Source of the DNA: Verrucomicrobiota bacterium
GTDB lineage: Bacteria; Verrucomicrobiota; Verrucomicrobiia; Chthoniobacterales; Terrimicrobiaceae
Reading direction: 5' to 3'
Assembly (NCBI GenBank): GCA_026398255.1
Contig: JAPLTG010000019.1
Location: 23,106 to 87,105 of the forward strand
Length of the DNA: 64,000 nucleotides
The position numbers and the translations under genes are program-made. Of this stretch, positions 19,534 through 28,247 are shown piece after piece. The stretch's first letter is position 1, and the number at the start of each line of letters is the position of its first letter. The notes under the pieces were generated by a model that did no database searches, was not told the DNA's origin, and worked only from the letters and a program-made list of their open reading frames with translations.

Positions 19534-21678
19534 ATGTTGAAGCGTTGTCTCCCAGTCTTGCTTGCCTGCGTTTTGTGGATGCCCTCCACGCTGCTCGCTT
19601 TTGATCCGGCCGAAATGTTTCTGCGTGCCTACCAGGAATTTCAAGCCGGCGAGCGGAGTGAACGCGAGGGGCAGATGCGTGATGCGTTGAACCGCTACGC
19701 CACCGCCGCCCAAGCCCTGGAAAACATCCAGCGCACCGATCCGGAGTGGCAAAAAATGGTGGTCGAATACCGGCTTCGTAAGACCCAGGAAAATCTCCAA
19801 CGACTCCGCTCGAGCGTCACCGAAGCCCAGCTCGCCGACATCGTGGTGGAGGACCCTCTGCCGACCGGAGGGTTCGAGATCGATATTCCTGCACCCATGG
19901 TGACGACACGCCCGGGTTCCAGTCCGCGCGTTTCCCCCTCCCGAGATGGCGGGGAATCCCTCAAATCCGAACTCGCCAAAGCGCGCCAAGAGATCCAAAA
20001 ACTCAAAAAGGATTTGGAGAAAACCCAAGGCGACCTCACGGGGGCGAAAGCCGAGATCGACCGCACCAAAACCTCTCTCGTCGAGGCCAAGTCCGAACTC
20101 GTGCAGACCAAAGCCAACTTGGAAAATGTGTCTGTCGAGCGCGACCAATTGAAAAATTCCGCCGCGAAAGTCTCGGACAAGCAACTCGCCGATCTCACGG
20201 TGCGCATCGAGCAGATGGAGGCCAACAACGAGGTTCTCAACGATGAAAACAATCGGCTCCGCGACAAACTCGACAGAGCCGCCAAGTCGATCGAGGACGG
20301 CCAGCAGACGCTGGCTGCTTCCGAAAAAGACCGGCAAGCCTTGGCTGCCGAGCGTGACAAGGCCGTCGCGGGATTGAAGAAATTTGAGGAAAACCAAACG
20401 GAACTCGCCCAACTCATCAATCAGCGCGAGGAGATGGAGAAGAAGTTTGCCGCCGAAAAGCAGGAACTCGAAAAGCAGATCGCCGATCAGAAGCCGAAAC
20501 TCGACCTCTTGGCCAAGCTGGAGGCAGACAACAAGGACCTCGCCGCCAGATTGCAAAAAGCCGAAGTCGCCCTTCAAGACGCCGGAAAAATCGAAGGCGA
20601 CCAGAAATTGCGCGAATCGCTGGAGGAGGAAATCACGCTCTTGAAAGACCGCCTCGCTGCGGCCCGTAGCGAACTCCACGCTCGGGATGAAAATATCAAG
20701 TCCCTCTACGCGCAGCTCGACGAGGCTTCCGGCGAAGTCGCCCGCCTTCGCCTGGATCCCAAGCCCACCGAGGAGCAAAAACGCGTCACCGAGGAAAATG
20801 ATCTCCTGAAAAACATCGTCCTTCGCCAACTCAAGGACCAGAACGAGCGATCCGTGGCGGTCGGGATGATCCAGCAGGAACTCGAGAAGCTTTATGTGAA
20901 ATCCGACATGCTTTCATCGCAGATGGCTGTTCTTTCGAAGCCGCCCGCGAAGCTCAGCGATCGCGAGATTTTGATTTTCCGGGATCCGCTGGTCGTGATG
21001 AACGATCCCGGCGAGATGGATATGAGTGTTTCCATGACCGTTTCCAAGTCCGCCAATGGCACGGCAGAGGCGCCCGACAAGGCCCCTACGGGCCCGGAGG
21101 TCTTCAGCCCGGAAGCTCGGCAACTCGTCGAGAAAGCTGGCGCGCTGGTTCGCGAGCGCCGTTTCACCGATGCGGAAAAAATCTACCAACAGCTCAACGA
21201 CGAATATCCCGACAATCCCTTCACTCTTTCCAATCTCGCCGTTACCCAGATTCATGCGGGCAAAATCACCGCCGCCTTGGTCGCTCTCGAGAAATCCCTG
21301 CGGATCATGCCTGGCGATGTGTTCGCCTCCGTAAACCTGTCGAATGTCTATTGCCGCCAAGGGCGATTCGGCGAAGCCGTCGAGATTCTCAAGGAAGTGA
21401 TTAAGAAGGACCCCCAGAATGCCGTGGCTCACAATTACATCGCAATCGCCCTCGGAAAGCAGGGGAACACCCGCGAGGCCGAGGAATTTTTCCAGCGCAG
21501 CATCATGCTCAATGGCAACTACTCGAATGCCCACTTCAACCTGGCGGTCATGTATGCGAATACCGAACCGCCCTCTCTCGAGTTGGCTCGGAAACACTAC
21601 GAGATGGCCAAGTCGCTCGGTGCGGAGCCCGATAGTGTGATGGAGCGCCGTCTGGATGGCGTTGGTAAACCGAACTGA
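19534..21678 (+). CDS. Secreted coiled-coil protein with C-terminal TPRs
   Basis: 714 aa from ATG 19534; an in-frame TTG at 19531 is the alternative. The signal peptide is MLKRCLPVLLACVLWMPS, cut near LLA. Residues 25-100 are helical, residues 145-470 form a long coiled coil with Lys/Glu/Leu heptads, and residues 530-700 contain TPR units (FTDAEKIYQQLNDEYPDNP, GRFGEAVEILKEVIKKDPQ, GNTREAEEFFQRSIMLNGN). Probably periplasmic and elongated. It converges on the sigma-factor gene with a 7-nt gap. Its role is unknown. Confidence 0.8.
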   Translation: MLKRCLPVLLACVLWMPSTLLAFDPAEMFLRAYQEFQAGERSEREGQMRDALNRYATAAQALENIQRTDPEWQKMVVEYRLRKTQENLQRLRSSVTEAQLADIVVEDPLPTGGFEIDIPAPMVTTRPGSSPRVSPSRDGGESLKSELAKARQEIQKLKKDLEKTQGDLTGAKAEIDRTKTSLVEAKSELVQTKANLENVSVERDQLKNSAAKVSDKQLADLTVRIEQMEANNEVLNDENNRLRDKLDRAAKSIEDGQQTLAASEKDRQALAAERDKAVAGLKKFEENQTELAQLINQREEMEKKFAAEKQELEKQIADQKPKLDLLAKLEADNKDLAARLQKAEVALQDAGKIEGDQKLRESLEEEITLLKDRLAAARSELHARDENIKSLYAQLDEASGEVARLRLDPKPTEEQKRVTEENDLLKNIVLRQLKDQNERSVAVGMIQQELEKLYVKSDMLSSQMAVLSKPPAKLSDREILIFRDPLVVMNDPGEMDMSVSMTVSKSANGTAEAPDKAPTGPEVFSPEARQLVEKAGALVRERRFTDAEKIYQQLNDEYPDNPFTLSNLAVTQIHAGKITAALVALEKSLRIMPGDVFASVNLSNVYCRQGRFGEAVEILKEVIKKDPQNAVAHNYIAIALGKQGNTREAEEFFQRSIMLNGNYSNAHFNLAVMYANTEPPSLELARKHYEMAKSLGAEPDSVMERRLDGVGKPN

Positions 21679-21685
21679 GGCGGGC

Positions 21686-22282
21686 TTACAGCGCGCTACC
21701 GACGATTTTTTTTAGGCGAATCATCCCGCGACGAATGCGGGCTTTCACGGTTCCGAGCGGGGTGTTCAGGCGGGAGGAAATTTCCAACTGGGTGAGGCCG
21801 CCGAAGTAGGACATCTCGATCACTTGGCGCTGTTCGCTGTTGAGTTTCAGCACGGCGGAGCGAACAACGAGGTGCTTTTCGCCAGTGTTCACCTGATCGG
21901 ACGGGCTTTCATTTCCACGGCGCGGCTCTGGGATGATTTCGTTCAAGGCATCGTCATTCAAGCGTAGGCGGCGCTGGACGGAGCGTAGGCGGTCGATGGC
22001 CTTGTTGCGGGTCATGGTGACTGCCCAATTCAGGGGTTTGCCGCGGGAGACATCATACATCGGGGATTTTTCCCAGATCATGAACATGACCTCTTGGGTG
22101 ACATCCTCGGCGTCGCTCGAGTTGTTCAGGATTTTGAAAGCGGTGGAAAAGACCAAACCGATATGGCGGCGGTAGAATTCCTCGAAGCCGGTGTAGTCCC
22201 CACTTCCAATGCGTCGGATCAATTCGACATCGTCGATAGGCTCCGACGGATTGGTGGAGAGTTTTTTGCTCACGGAAAACAA
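21686..22282 (-). CDS. ECF-type RNA polymerase sigma factor
   Basis: 198 aa. Region 2 is at about residues 25-95 (EEFYRRHIGLVFSTAFKIL, DAEDVTQEVMFMIWE, TMTRNKAIDRLRS). Region 4 is at 135-190 (LNSEQRQVIEMSYFGGLTQLEIS, then LGTVKARIRRGMIRLK). Spacing and length are standard for group 4 sigma factors. No anti-sigma gene with a zinc-binding HxxxCxxC motif is adjacent, so control is not evident. It lies 52 nt downstream of lpxD on the same strand and could be co-transcribed with the bamA-skp-lpxD genes, hinting at envelope stress (inference). Confidence 0.93.
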   Translation of the reverse strand: MFSVSKKLSTNPSEPIDDVELIRRIGSGDYTGFEEFYRRHIGLVFSTAFKILNNSSDAEDVTQEVMFMIWEKSPMYDVSRGKPLNWAVTMTRNKAIDRLRSVQRRLRLNDDALNEIIPEPRRGNESPSDQVNTGEKHLVVRSAVLKLNSEQRQVIEMSYFGGLTQLEISSRLNTPLGTVKARIRRGMIRLKKIVGSAL

Positions 22283-22334
22283 TACTCCCGCATTTGCCCA
22301 GACTTGGCAACTGCGGGGAGTCCCTGAGACGAAA

Positions 22335-23354
22335 TCAGGACTCTTCGGGTGCGCGGGCCTCGAGGGCCTTCACGCGATTGTAAAGTTTCCGGATATTTCT
22401 CAGGAGGGCGTAGTTTTCCTTGTATTCGCGGATGGGCTGGGCCGGGGCACCGAACATGATGGTGTTCGGTGGCACATTTTTGGCGAGGCCGGACATGGCG
22501 CCAATCATCACCTTGTCGCCGATCTCGATGTGACCGCTCAGGCCGACCTTGCCGGCGAGTGTGACATAGTTGCCGATGCGGGTGCTGCCAGAGATGCCGA
22601 CCTGGGCGCAAAGGATGCAATGCTCGCCAATGGTCACATTGTGGCCGATTTGGACGAGGTTATCGATTTTGGTGCCCTTCTGAATCCAAGTGCGGCCGAA
22701 GCGGGCGCGGTCCACAGCGGAGTTCGCACCGATCTCGACATCATCGTCGATCTGAACGGTGCCGGTTTGAGGGATTTTCTCCTGACGACCGTCTCGGAAT
22801 TCGTAGCCGAACCCATCCGCGCCGATGACGACGCCGGAGTGGAGGATGACGCGGTTCGCAATGGTGCAGCGTTCGCGGACGGTCGAGTGGGGGTGTAGGT
22901 GGCAATCCTCGCCGAGGGTGGTTTCCTGGCCCACGAAGGCATGGGGGCCGAGGATGGTGCGGGCGCCGATGACAGCGTCTTTTTCCACTACGCTATAGGC
23001 CCCGATCGAGCAGCCCTCGCCGATCTTTGCGGAGTCGGCAATCACGGCGGTCGGGTGAATGCCGGGCGGGAATTTCAGCGGCTCGGGAGTGAAAAACGGA
23101 AGCAGGGCGGCAAAAGCTCCGGCGGGATTTTCGATCGGCACGCAACGCGGCGGCACGGGTTCGTTGAATCCCTCGGGAACGAGGACCACCGACGCGCGGG
23201 TTTTACGCAGCGCGCCGATGTATTTTGGATTTCCGAAAAACGAAAGATCGCCGGGGTTGGCGTCTGCCAGCGAGGCGACGCCACGGATGTCGATCTCTGC
23301 CAGATCGGGGTCGAGCTGAACACCGAAGCGTCCAGCCAAATCGCCGAGTTTCAT
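22335..23354 (-). CDS. lpxD: UDP-3-O-(3-hydroxyacyl)glucosamine N-acyltransferase
   Basis: 339 aa, the usual LpxD length. The N-terminal uridine-binding domain is at 1-100, followed by a left-handed parallel beta helix built from hexapeptide repeats (IGEGCSIGAYSVVEKDAVIGA, LHSGVVIGADGFGY, IGHNVTIGEHCILCAQVGISGS). The catalytic His is in the IGHNVTIG segment. The enzyme adds the second acyl chain in lipid A synthesis, so the organism makes lipid A. Its start codon overlaps the skp stop codon by one base (ATG/TGA style), in the classical bamA-skp-lpxD order. Confidence 0.95.
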   Translation of the reverse strand: MKLGDLAGRFGVQLDPDLAEIDIRGVASLADANPGDLSFFGNPKYIGALRKTRASVVLVPEGFNEPVPPRCVPIENPAGAFAALLPFFTPEPLKFPPGIHPTAVIADSAKIGEGCSIGAYSVVEKDAVIGARTILGPHAFVGQETTLGEDCHLHPHSTVRERCTIANRVILHSGVVIGADGFGYEFRDGRQEKIPQTGTVQIDDDVEIGANSAVDRARFGRTWIQKGTKIDNLVQIGHNVTIGEHCILCAQVGISGSTRIGNYVTLAGKVGLSGHIEIGDKVMIGAMSGLAKNVPPNTIMFGAPAQPIREYKENYALLRNIRKLYNRVKALEARAPEES

Positions 23355-23941
23355 CAGGGAGTGGCTGGTTTGGCGTCCTTGTTCAGGGTCTCGATGATGG
23401 ACTTGCTGAAATCGAGTTCGGCCTTCGAGTAAATGACGACGGGCACCTGGCCCATGCTCATGCCGGATTTGTCGAGGACGACATCGTAACCCGCATTTTT
23501 GATCTGCTCGTTCACGATTTTCATGATGTCGTCGATGATGTCTTTGCGCATCCGGATGAATTGCTCCTGGAGTTGGCGCTCACGGGTTCCACGGAACTCC
23601 GCGATCTCGCGGTCGAGGTTGCGCGCTTCGGCGATCTTCTGGTCACGGGCTTTCGAGGACTTGTCTTTGGCATCCTTGCTGAGCTCGGGTTTTTCGAGAT
23701 CGACATTGAGTTTGTTGATCTCATCCATCGCCTTTTTCAGGGTCTCGAGGCGACCGTCGAGTTCGGTCTTTGCGGCGGCGCGGGCTTCGTTGAGCTTGGC
23801 CTCAGCGTCCTTCGTGCGGTGGTATTGGGTGAAAATGGCATTCATATCGAGAATGCCGATCTTTCCCTGCGCTTGGGCGGTCGGGGTGAAGGCTAGAGTG
23901 GCGGTGGCGACCATGACGGCCGGAAGAAGGAATTTAAGCAT
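23354..23941 (-). CDS. skp: OmpH/Skp-family periplasmic chaperone
   Basis: 195 aa. The signal peptide is MLKFLLPAVMVATATLAFTP, cut near AQAQ. The mature start GKIGILDMNAIFTQYHRTKD is the conserved OmpH beta strand and first helix. A long charged coiled coil at 45-140 forms the jellyfish tentacles, followed by the closing strand GYDVVLDKSGMSMG...VVIYSK. It carries unfolded outer-membrane proteins to BamA, encoded 98 nt upstream. Confidence 0.93.
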   Translation of the reverse strand: MLKFLLPAVMVATATLAFTPTAQAQGKIGILDMNAIFTQYHRTKDAEAKLNEARAAAKTELDGRLETLKKAMDEINKLNVDLEKPELSKDAKDKSSKARDQKIAEARNLDREIAEFRGTRERQLQEQFIRMRKDIIDDIMKIVNEQIKNAGYDVVLDKSGMSMGQVPVVIYSKAELDFSKSIIETLNKDAKPATP

Positions 23942-24002
23942 TGGTGTTGGTATTTTGGTTTGTGTTTGGAAAAAACAAACAGGCGGTTGAATAAATGCCG
24001 CA

Positions 24003-24022
24003 CGGTCTTGGGGTCAAGACCG
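24003..24022 (-). terminator. Hairpin in bamA-skp gap
   Basis: A perfect 8-bp stem, CGGTCTTG (24003-24010) with CAAGACCG (24015-24022), and a 4-nt loop lie 17 nt after the bamA stop. The downstream side on the minus strand is only modestly T-rich, so it is likelier an attenuator or mRNA-stabilising hairpin than a full terminator. Confidence 0.4.
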
Positions 24023-24039
24023 CTCTGGCTGCGCTGTTC

Positions 24040-26439
24040 TTAGAATTGGTAGCCGATGTTGAAGTTGAACTTGCCTGGAGGGCCGTTCCAAGTGTCGTAA
24101 ACGACTGGGATACCGTAATCCACGCGGATCGGGCCGATCGGCAGGTCGAGGCGCAGGCCGATACCGATATCGACATTGTAGTTCGATGTTCCGAAATCGT
24201 AGGAGTCGGCATTCACGAAACCGGCGTCGCTGAAGACCGCGCCGCGGACTCGGCTGATGATCGGGAAGGTGAGTTCCAGCGTGATGTAGCCGAGGGAATT
24301 ACCGCCGATGGGGTTGTCGTCGGCATCCACGGGGCCAACTTCGCGGAAGTTGAAGCCGCGCATGTTATTCGCGCCGCCCAAGTAGAGGCGGTCGAAAATC
24401 GGCACGCCGTTTCCGTAGCCATCGTCATCACCGGATTGGTTCGGGCCCCATCCGTCGGTGACGGCGAGTTGGCCTTTGGCGAGGAAGATCAAATCCCACG
24501 GCAGCGGGATGTATTTCGCCGCTTCAAGCGAGATGCCGTAATCCTGCACCGTGCCGCCGAGGAAGCCGCCGGCAACGAAGCCGGTGAGTTCGACGAGTTC
24601 GCCTTTGCGGGTGAGGAAAAGGCTGTCGCGAGTATCCCAGACGAGCGAGCTGGTGAGTGCGCTCTTGTAGTAGGTGCCCTCGGAATCCTGAATGACTGGA
24701 CCAACTTGGCCGTTTCCGCTGAATCCTCCGAAGGCGGAGGAACCGTAGGGATCCACGATGTCGCCCACATCATAAATGACAATGCGCTCGAAGCGGTATT
24801 CGTTCCGGAGCGAGAGGGCGCGCCAGACTTGTTGGCGGGTTTGGAGCGCGAAGCCTGCATTTTCCTGAGCGTAAACTTCGGAGAGGAAGTCCGCATTGCG
24901 GTAGTAGGCCTCGACACCTGCGGAGAGTTTGTAGCCCAGGAACCATGGCTCGGTGAGGGATGCCACGAAGTCCTGACGCAGGAGACCGTATTGCGCGCGG
25001 ATGCGGAAACGCTGTCCGCCGCCGGTGAATCGAGGCCAGTTCATAACATCGAAGTTCGACTGCTGGAGTTCCGCAAAACCGATCAAGCTATCGATCGTGC
25101 TGAAGCCGGCGCCGAAGTTGAACGAGCCGGTGCGTTTTTCCTCCACGATGACATTGAGGTCCTTGCGGCCGGGCACGATGGTGTCGGTCGGCTGGGTCTC
25201 GACGCGCTCGAAGTAGTTCAAATTCTCCAAGCGCTTTTTGCTGATGTCCACGAGTGTGGTGTCGTAGACCTCGCCGGGTTTGACGGCCAACTCGCGCCGG
25301 ATCACGCGGTCCTGCGTGCGGGTGTTGCCTTGGATATTGACGAGGTTCAGGTAGGATTGAACCCCCTCGTCGATCGAGTAGGTGAGATTCACCGCGCCGG
25401 GGCCGGCGGGGAGGACTTCGGGCACGGCCGTCATGTCCACATAACCGCGGCTGCCATAGAAATCACGAATCGCCTTGAGGTCATCGCCCATGCCTTTGGG
25501 AGTGAAAAGCTGGCCGGCGTTCATTTTGAGCTGACCCACAATCTCGCCCTCGGGAGCGATATTCACCCCATTGATGCTGACTTGGTTCACGCGGTATTCG
25601 GTGCCCTCGCTGATCGTCACGATCAACTCCACGCCCTCGCCTGCGAGCGGCTGGGTCTGGATTTCCGAGACATCCACATCGGCGAAACCACGGTTCTGGT
25701 AGAGGGATTGGATGGCGACACGGTCATCTTCGACTTGGGAGGCTTCGAGGCGACCGCTCTTGTTGAAGAAGGTCAAAAGATTGAGCGTCTTTGTCTTCAT
25801 CACCTTGCGGAGGTCGCGGTCGAGGACCGAGTCGTTGCCGATGAAAGTGATTTTTTTGACGACGAGCTTCGGTCCCTCGGTGATGGCGAAAATCAGGCGG
25901 GCGCGGTTCTGGCCGGGGATGTCCTGCACGCGGTATTGCACATCGACATCGGCGTAGTTGCGGTCGTTATAGAGTTCGAGGACCTTCTGGCGGTCCTGCT
26001 CGATGCGCTCCTCGTCCACCACATCGCCGGGTTTGACTTTCAAATCGCGGCGCACGCGGTTGAGGGGAATCTGCTCTGCTCCTTCGATGATGACTTCTTC
26101 CAGGACAGGCCGGCCTTGGAGGAGAACCGTGACGCGAACGCCATTCCCAAGCGGCTCGGCGAACAAACGCACATTCGACACGCCGCCTGTTTGATACAAG
26201 GCGCGGACATCTTGCTCGGCGGTGCGCTCGCTGTAGGGTTGGCCGACTTTCGTGGCGAGGTTCGCCAGCACGCGGTCTTTGGAAATACTCGGCGCTCCGA
26301 CGGTTTCCACCACGATGTCATTCACGATCGGGCCGGTTTGTTCCGTGGGTTCCTGGGCTTTTGATGGAGGTATGAGAACGGCCAGAAAGGCGAAAGCGAG
26401 GGCGGTGAGAAGAAGGAAAGGGCGGCGGTTGTTTTTCAT
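24040..26439 (-). CDS. bamA: Outer membrane protein assembly factor BamA
   Basis: 799 aa from ATG 26439, chosen because it begins a signal peptide (MKNNRRPFLLLTALAFAFLA); the frame opens further to 26511. Five POTRA repeats occupy about 40-430 (for example GNDSVLDRDLRKVMKTKTLN and GNTRTQDRVIRRELAVKPG). The 16-stranded Omp85 barrel follows, ending in the family's terminal strand with a final aromatic residue (FNFNIGYQF). The barrel contains the conserved RGF motif (NNMRGFNFREVGP). It inserts beta-barrel proteins into the outer membrane. Length is normal for BamA (about 800). Confidence 0.96.
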   Translation of the reverse strand: MKNNRRPFLLLTALAFAFLAVLIPPSKAQEPTEQTGPIVNDIVVETVGAPSISKDRVLANLATKVGQPYSERTAEQDVRALYQTGGVSNVRLFAEPLGNGVRVTVLLQGRPVLEEVIIEGAEQIPLNRVRRDLKVKPGDVVDEERIEQDRQKVLELYNDRNYADVDVQYRVQDIPGQNRARLIFAITEGPKLVVKKITFIGNDSVLDRDLRKVMKTKTLNLLTFFNKSGRLEASQVEDDRVAIQSLYQNRGFADVDVSEIQTQPLAGEGVELIVTISEGTEYRVNQVSINGVNIAPEGEIVGQLKMNAGQLFTPKGMGDDLKAIRDFYGSRGYVDMTAVPEVLPAGPGAVNLTYSIDEGVQSYLNLVNIQGNTRTQDRVIRRELAVKPGEVYDTTLVDISKKRLENLNYFERVETQPTDTIVPGRKDLNVIVEEKRTGSFNFGAGFSTIDSLIGFAELQQSNFDVMNWPRFTGGGQRFRIRAQYGLLRQDFVASLTEPWFLGYKLSAGVEAYYRNADFLSEVYAQENAGFALQTRQQVWRALSLRNEYRFERIVIYDVGDIVDPYGSSAFGGFSGNGQVGPVIQDSEGTYYKSALTSSLVWDTRDSLFLTRKGELVELTGFVAGGFLGGTVQDYGISLEAAKYIPLPWDLIFLAKGQLAVTDGWGPNQSGDDDGYGNGVPIFDRLYLGGANNMRGFNFREVGPVDADDNPIGGNSLGYITLELTFPIISRVRGAVFSDAGFVNADSYDFGTSNYNVDIGIGLRLDLPIGPIRVDYGIPVVYDTWNGPPGKFNFNIGYQF

Positions 26440-26589
26440 GGTCGAATGGGTCGCCTTCGGACGGAATAGCAAGGCGTCGGTGGGATTAACGAATGCCCTC
26501 GGGCAGGTCAAGAAACCCGTGTCTGGGAGAGGGCTTTTTTATTCCCGCAAAATCTCCGGCTCAAGTGATGGGATTCTGCTCCGGTGAAA

Positions 26590-27105
26590 TTAGGCGTCAG
26601 GCTTTTCCTTGGGAGCCTTGAGACGGTGCGGGTGGAAAACGGTGATGATGCTCATGAGCACCGAAGTCGTCCAAGCGATGCAAAACATCCCCGAGAGGGC
26701 GATCACGGCGGTGATGGCGTTCCAAGCCGGCGGCATGATGTCCTCCCCGTAGCCAAGGGTGGTGTAGGTGCTGCCGCTGAAATACAGCGCCTGCGAGATG
26801 TTCTTCACCAGCCCACTCCAGACCAGTGCGTAGGCCCAAATGACAATATCCACCAGATGCGAGGTGAGGATTAAAACCATCGTCAGGTAAAGAAACGGAC
26901 GCGCCATCCAGGGCCCCTTTTTGTCGCGAATCGGCATGGTGAAATGAATGTGGATCCACTGCACGATCTCTGAAAACACCGCGTGGTTCGACAGGATGAT
27001 AATCATCACCATTCCGCCAAAAAGGACCGGCGAAATGGACGATGCGAGGACTTCGGTGTCTTGGATCACCGGCTCGATGGGAAGATTGGAAACGGCGTCA
27101 GGCAT
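26590..27105 (-). CDS. Two-helix potassium channel-like protein
   Basis: 171 aa with four hydrophobic stretches (about 25-45, 70-95, 105-115 pore helix, 125-150). The selectivity filter is TYTTLGYGED, matching TxGYGD-type Ion_trans_2 channels. There is no RCK/TrkA-N regulatory domain, so it is a minimal channel. It lies 3 nt after the hlyD-like gene on the same strand and is probably co-transcribed with the efflux genes; the link is unusual and its meaning unknown. Confidence 0.85.
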   Translation of the reverse strand: MPDAVSNLPIEPVIQDTEVLASSISPVLFGGMVMIIILSNHAVFSEIVQWIHIHFTMPIRDKKGPWMARPFLYLTMVLILTSHLVDIVIWAYALVWSGLVKNISQALYFSGSTYTTLGYGEDIMPPAWNAITAVIALSGMFCIAWTTSVLMSIITVFHPHRLKAPKEKPDA

Positions 27106-27108
27106 TTT

Positions 27109-27969
27109 TCACTCGCCGGTCATGGCGATCGAGACGGTTTGGCCGATGCGGAGGGGAATCGGTGGCTGACCGGTCGCGCGCACACGGACGGGAAAGCGGT
27201 TCGGCAAACGCACCCAATCCACGGTCTGGCCGACTTTCGGGAGGAGTTCCACGGTGGAGCCGTTCTCGTCAAAAATACCCCAAGCCGTGCTGTCCACCAC
27301 ACCCTCGAAAGGTTGGTTTTCACGACCAATGAATGTGATCTTCGCTTTGCCGCCTTCTTTCACATGGTGGAGCTGGGTTTCCTTGAAATACGCGGCGATC
27401 CAGAACGAGGAAATATCCACGAGCGCGAGGAGTTGCTGGCCGGCGTAAACATAGGTGCCGGGCGAGGTGTTCACATTGGTGAGATACCCATCCACGGGCG
27501 CGACGATTTTCGTGTAGGAAAGATTGAGGCGGGCGAGTTCGAGATCGGCGGCGGCAGCAGCGACATTTGCCGTGGCGGCCGCGAGCGAGTCCTGCGCGTT
27601 TTGCAGATCACGGAGGTCGGTGACCTTGGTTTGATAAAGTGCAGATTGGCGCTGGAGTTCCTGCTGCGCCTGAATCTGCGCGGCTTGGGCTTGCTGGAGC
27701 TTCGCGGCGCATTGGTCCGCGGCAGCCTTATAGGTCGAGGGATCGACCTCGAAAAGCAGGTCGCCTTTTTTCACTGGTTGGTTGTCGCGGACGGGAAATT
27801 GCACGATTGGCCCAGCCACGCGGCAGGCGATGCCGACCACATTGGCGCGCACCTGGCCATCGCGCGTCCAAGGTTTTGTCGTGTAGCGTTGATACATCCC
27901 TAGCGCGGCCACCGCCGCAAGGATGATCACGATCGCAGTCAGTAAATAGGCAGAGGAAGTGGGCTTCAT
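27109..27969 (-). CDS. HlyD/EmrA-type membrane fusion protein
   Basis: 286 aa from ATG 27969, which directly precedes the single N-terminal membrane helix (AYLLTAIVIILAAVAALGMY). The frame extends upstream, but that part overlaps the DUF1656 gene. A biotinyl-lipoyl-like half (GPIVQFPVRDNQPVKKGDLLFEVDP), a helical hairpin (about 90-160) and a beta-barrel domain ending near YLTNVNTSPGTYV follow. It is the periplasmic adaptor of an AaeA-like pump. Genes for DUF1656 (4-nt overlap) and FUSC (divergent) complete the usual trio. Confidence 0.92.
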   Translation of the reverse strand: MKPTSSAYLLTAIVIILAAVAALGMYQRYTTKPWTRDGQVRANVVGIACRVAGPIVQFPVRDNQPVKKGDLLFEVDPSTYKAAADQCAAKLQQAQAAQIQAQQELQRQSALYQTKVTDLRDLQNAQDSLAAATANVAAAAADLELARLNLSYTKIVAPVDGYLTNVNTSPGTYVYAGQQLLALVDISSFWIAAYFKETQLHHVKEGGKAKITFIGRENQPFEGVVDSTAWGIFDENGSTVELLPKVGQTVDWVRLPNRFPVRVRATGQPPIPLRIGQTVSIAMTGE

Positions 27970-28181
27970 GGCGCAAGGAGTATTCCGAAAACCGAGCCGA
28001 GCAGAACGGACAGCGCGATGAAGAACAGCGGCAGGTTCCAGAGGAAGCGCGTGAGGCGAAGTCGCTCGAGGACGAAGATGACAATCCAAGCGGCGACGAA
28101 ACCGAGCGCGCTGATGACCATGCCCCAAGGCAAGAGGAATTCCCCAATCGCAATCTCGGCGGTTTTCAACATGGTCAACAC
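27966..28181 (-). CDS. DUF1656 family small membrane protein
   Basis: 71 aa (68 if the internal ATG at 28172 is used). Two transmembrane helices, GMVISALGFVAAWIVIFVLE and LFFIALSVLLGSVFGILLAP, and the motif FLLPWGM match DUF1656 proteins (AaeX-like), which accompany HlyD and FUSC aromatic-acid efflux components. The stop codon overlaps the hlyD-like start by 4 nt. Confidence 0.88.
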   Translation of the reverse strand: MLTMLKTAEIAIGEFLLPWGMVISALGFVAAWIVIFVLERLRLTRFLWNLPLFFIALSVLLGSVFGILLAP

Positions 28182-28247
28182 GGCGGATCATGTTCTTCCA
28201 CGCCTTTGCCGTGGACGCAAGCCCCCGCCGCACCTAGCCTCCGCTGC

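Noticed and set aside
23995..26364. 789-codon plus-strand open frame
   Set aside because: It covers bamA in antisense. BamA motifs on the minus strand are unambiguous.
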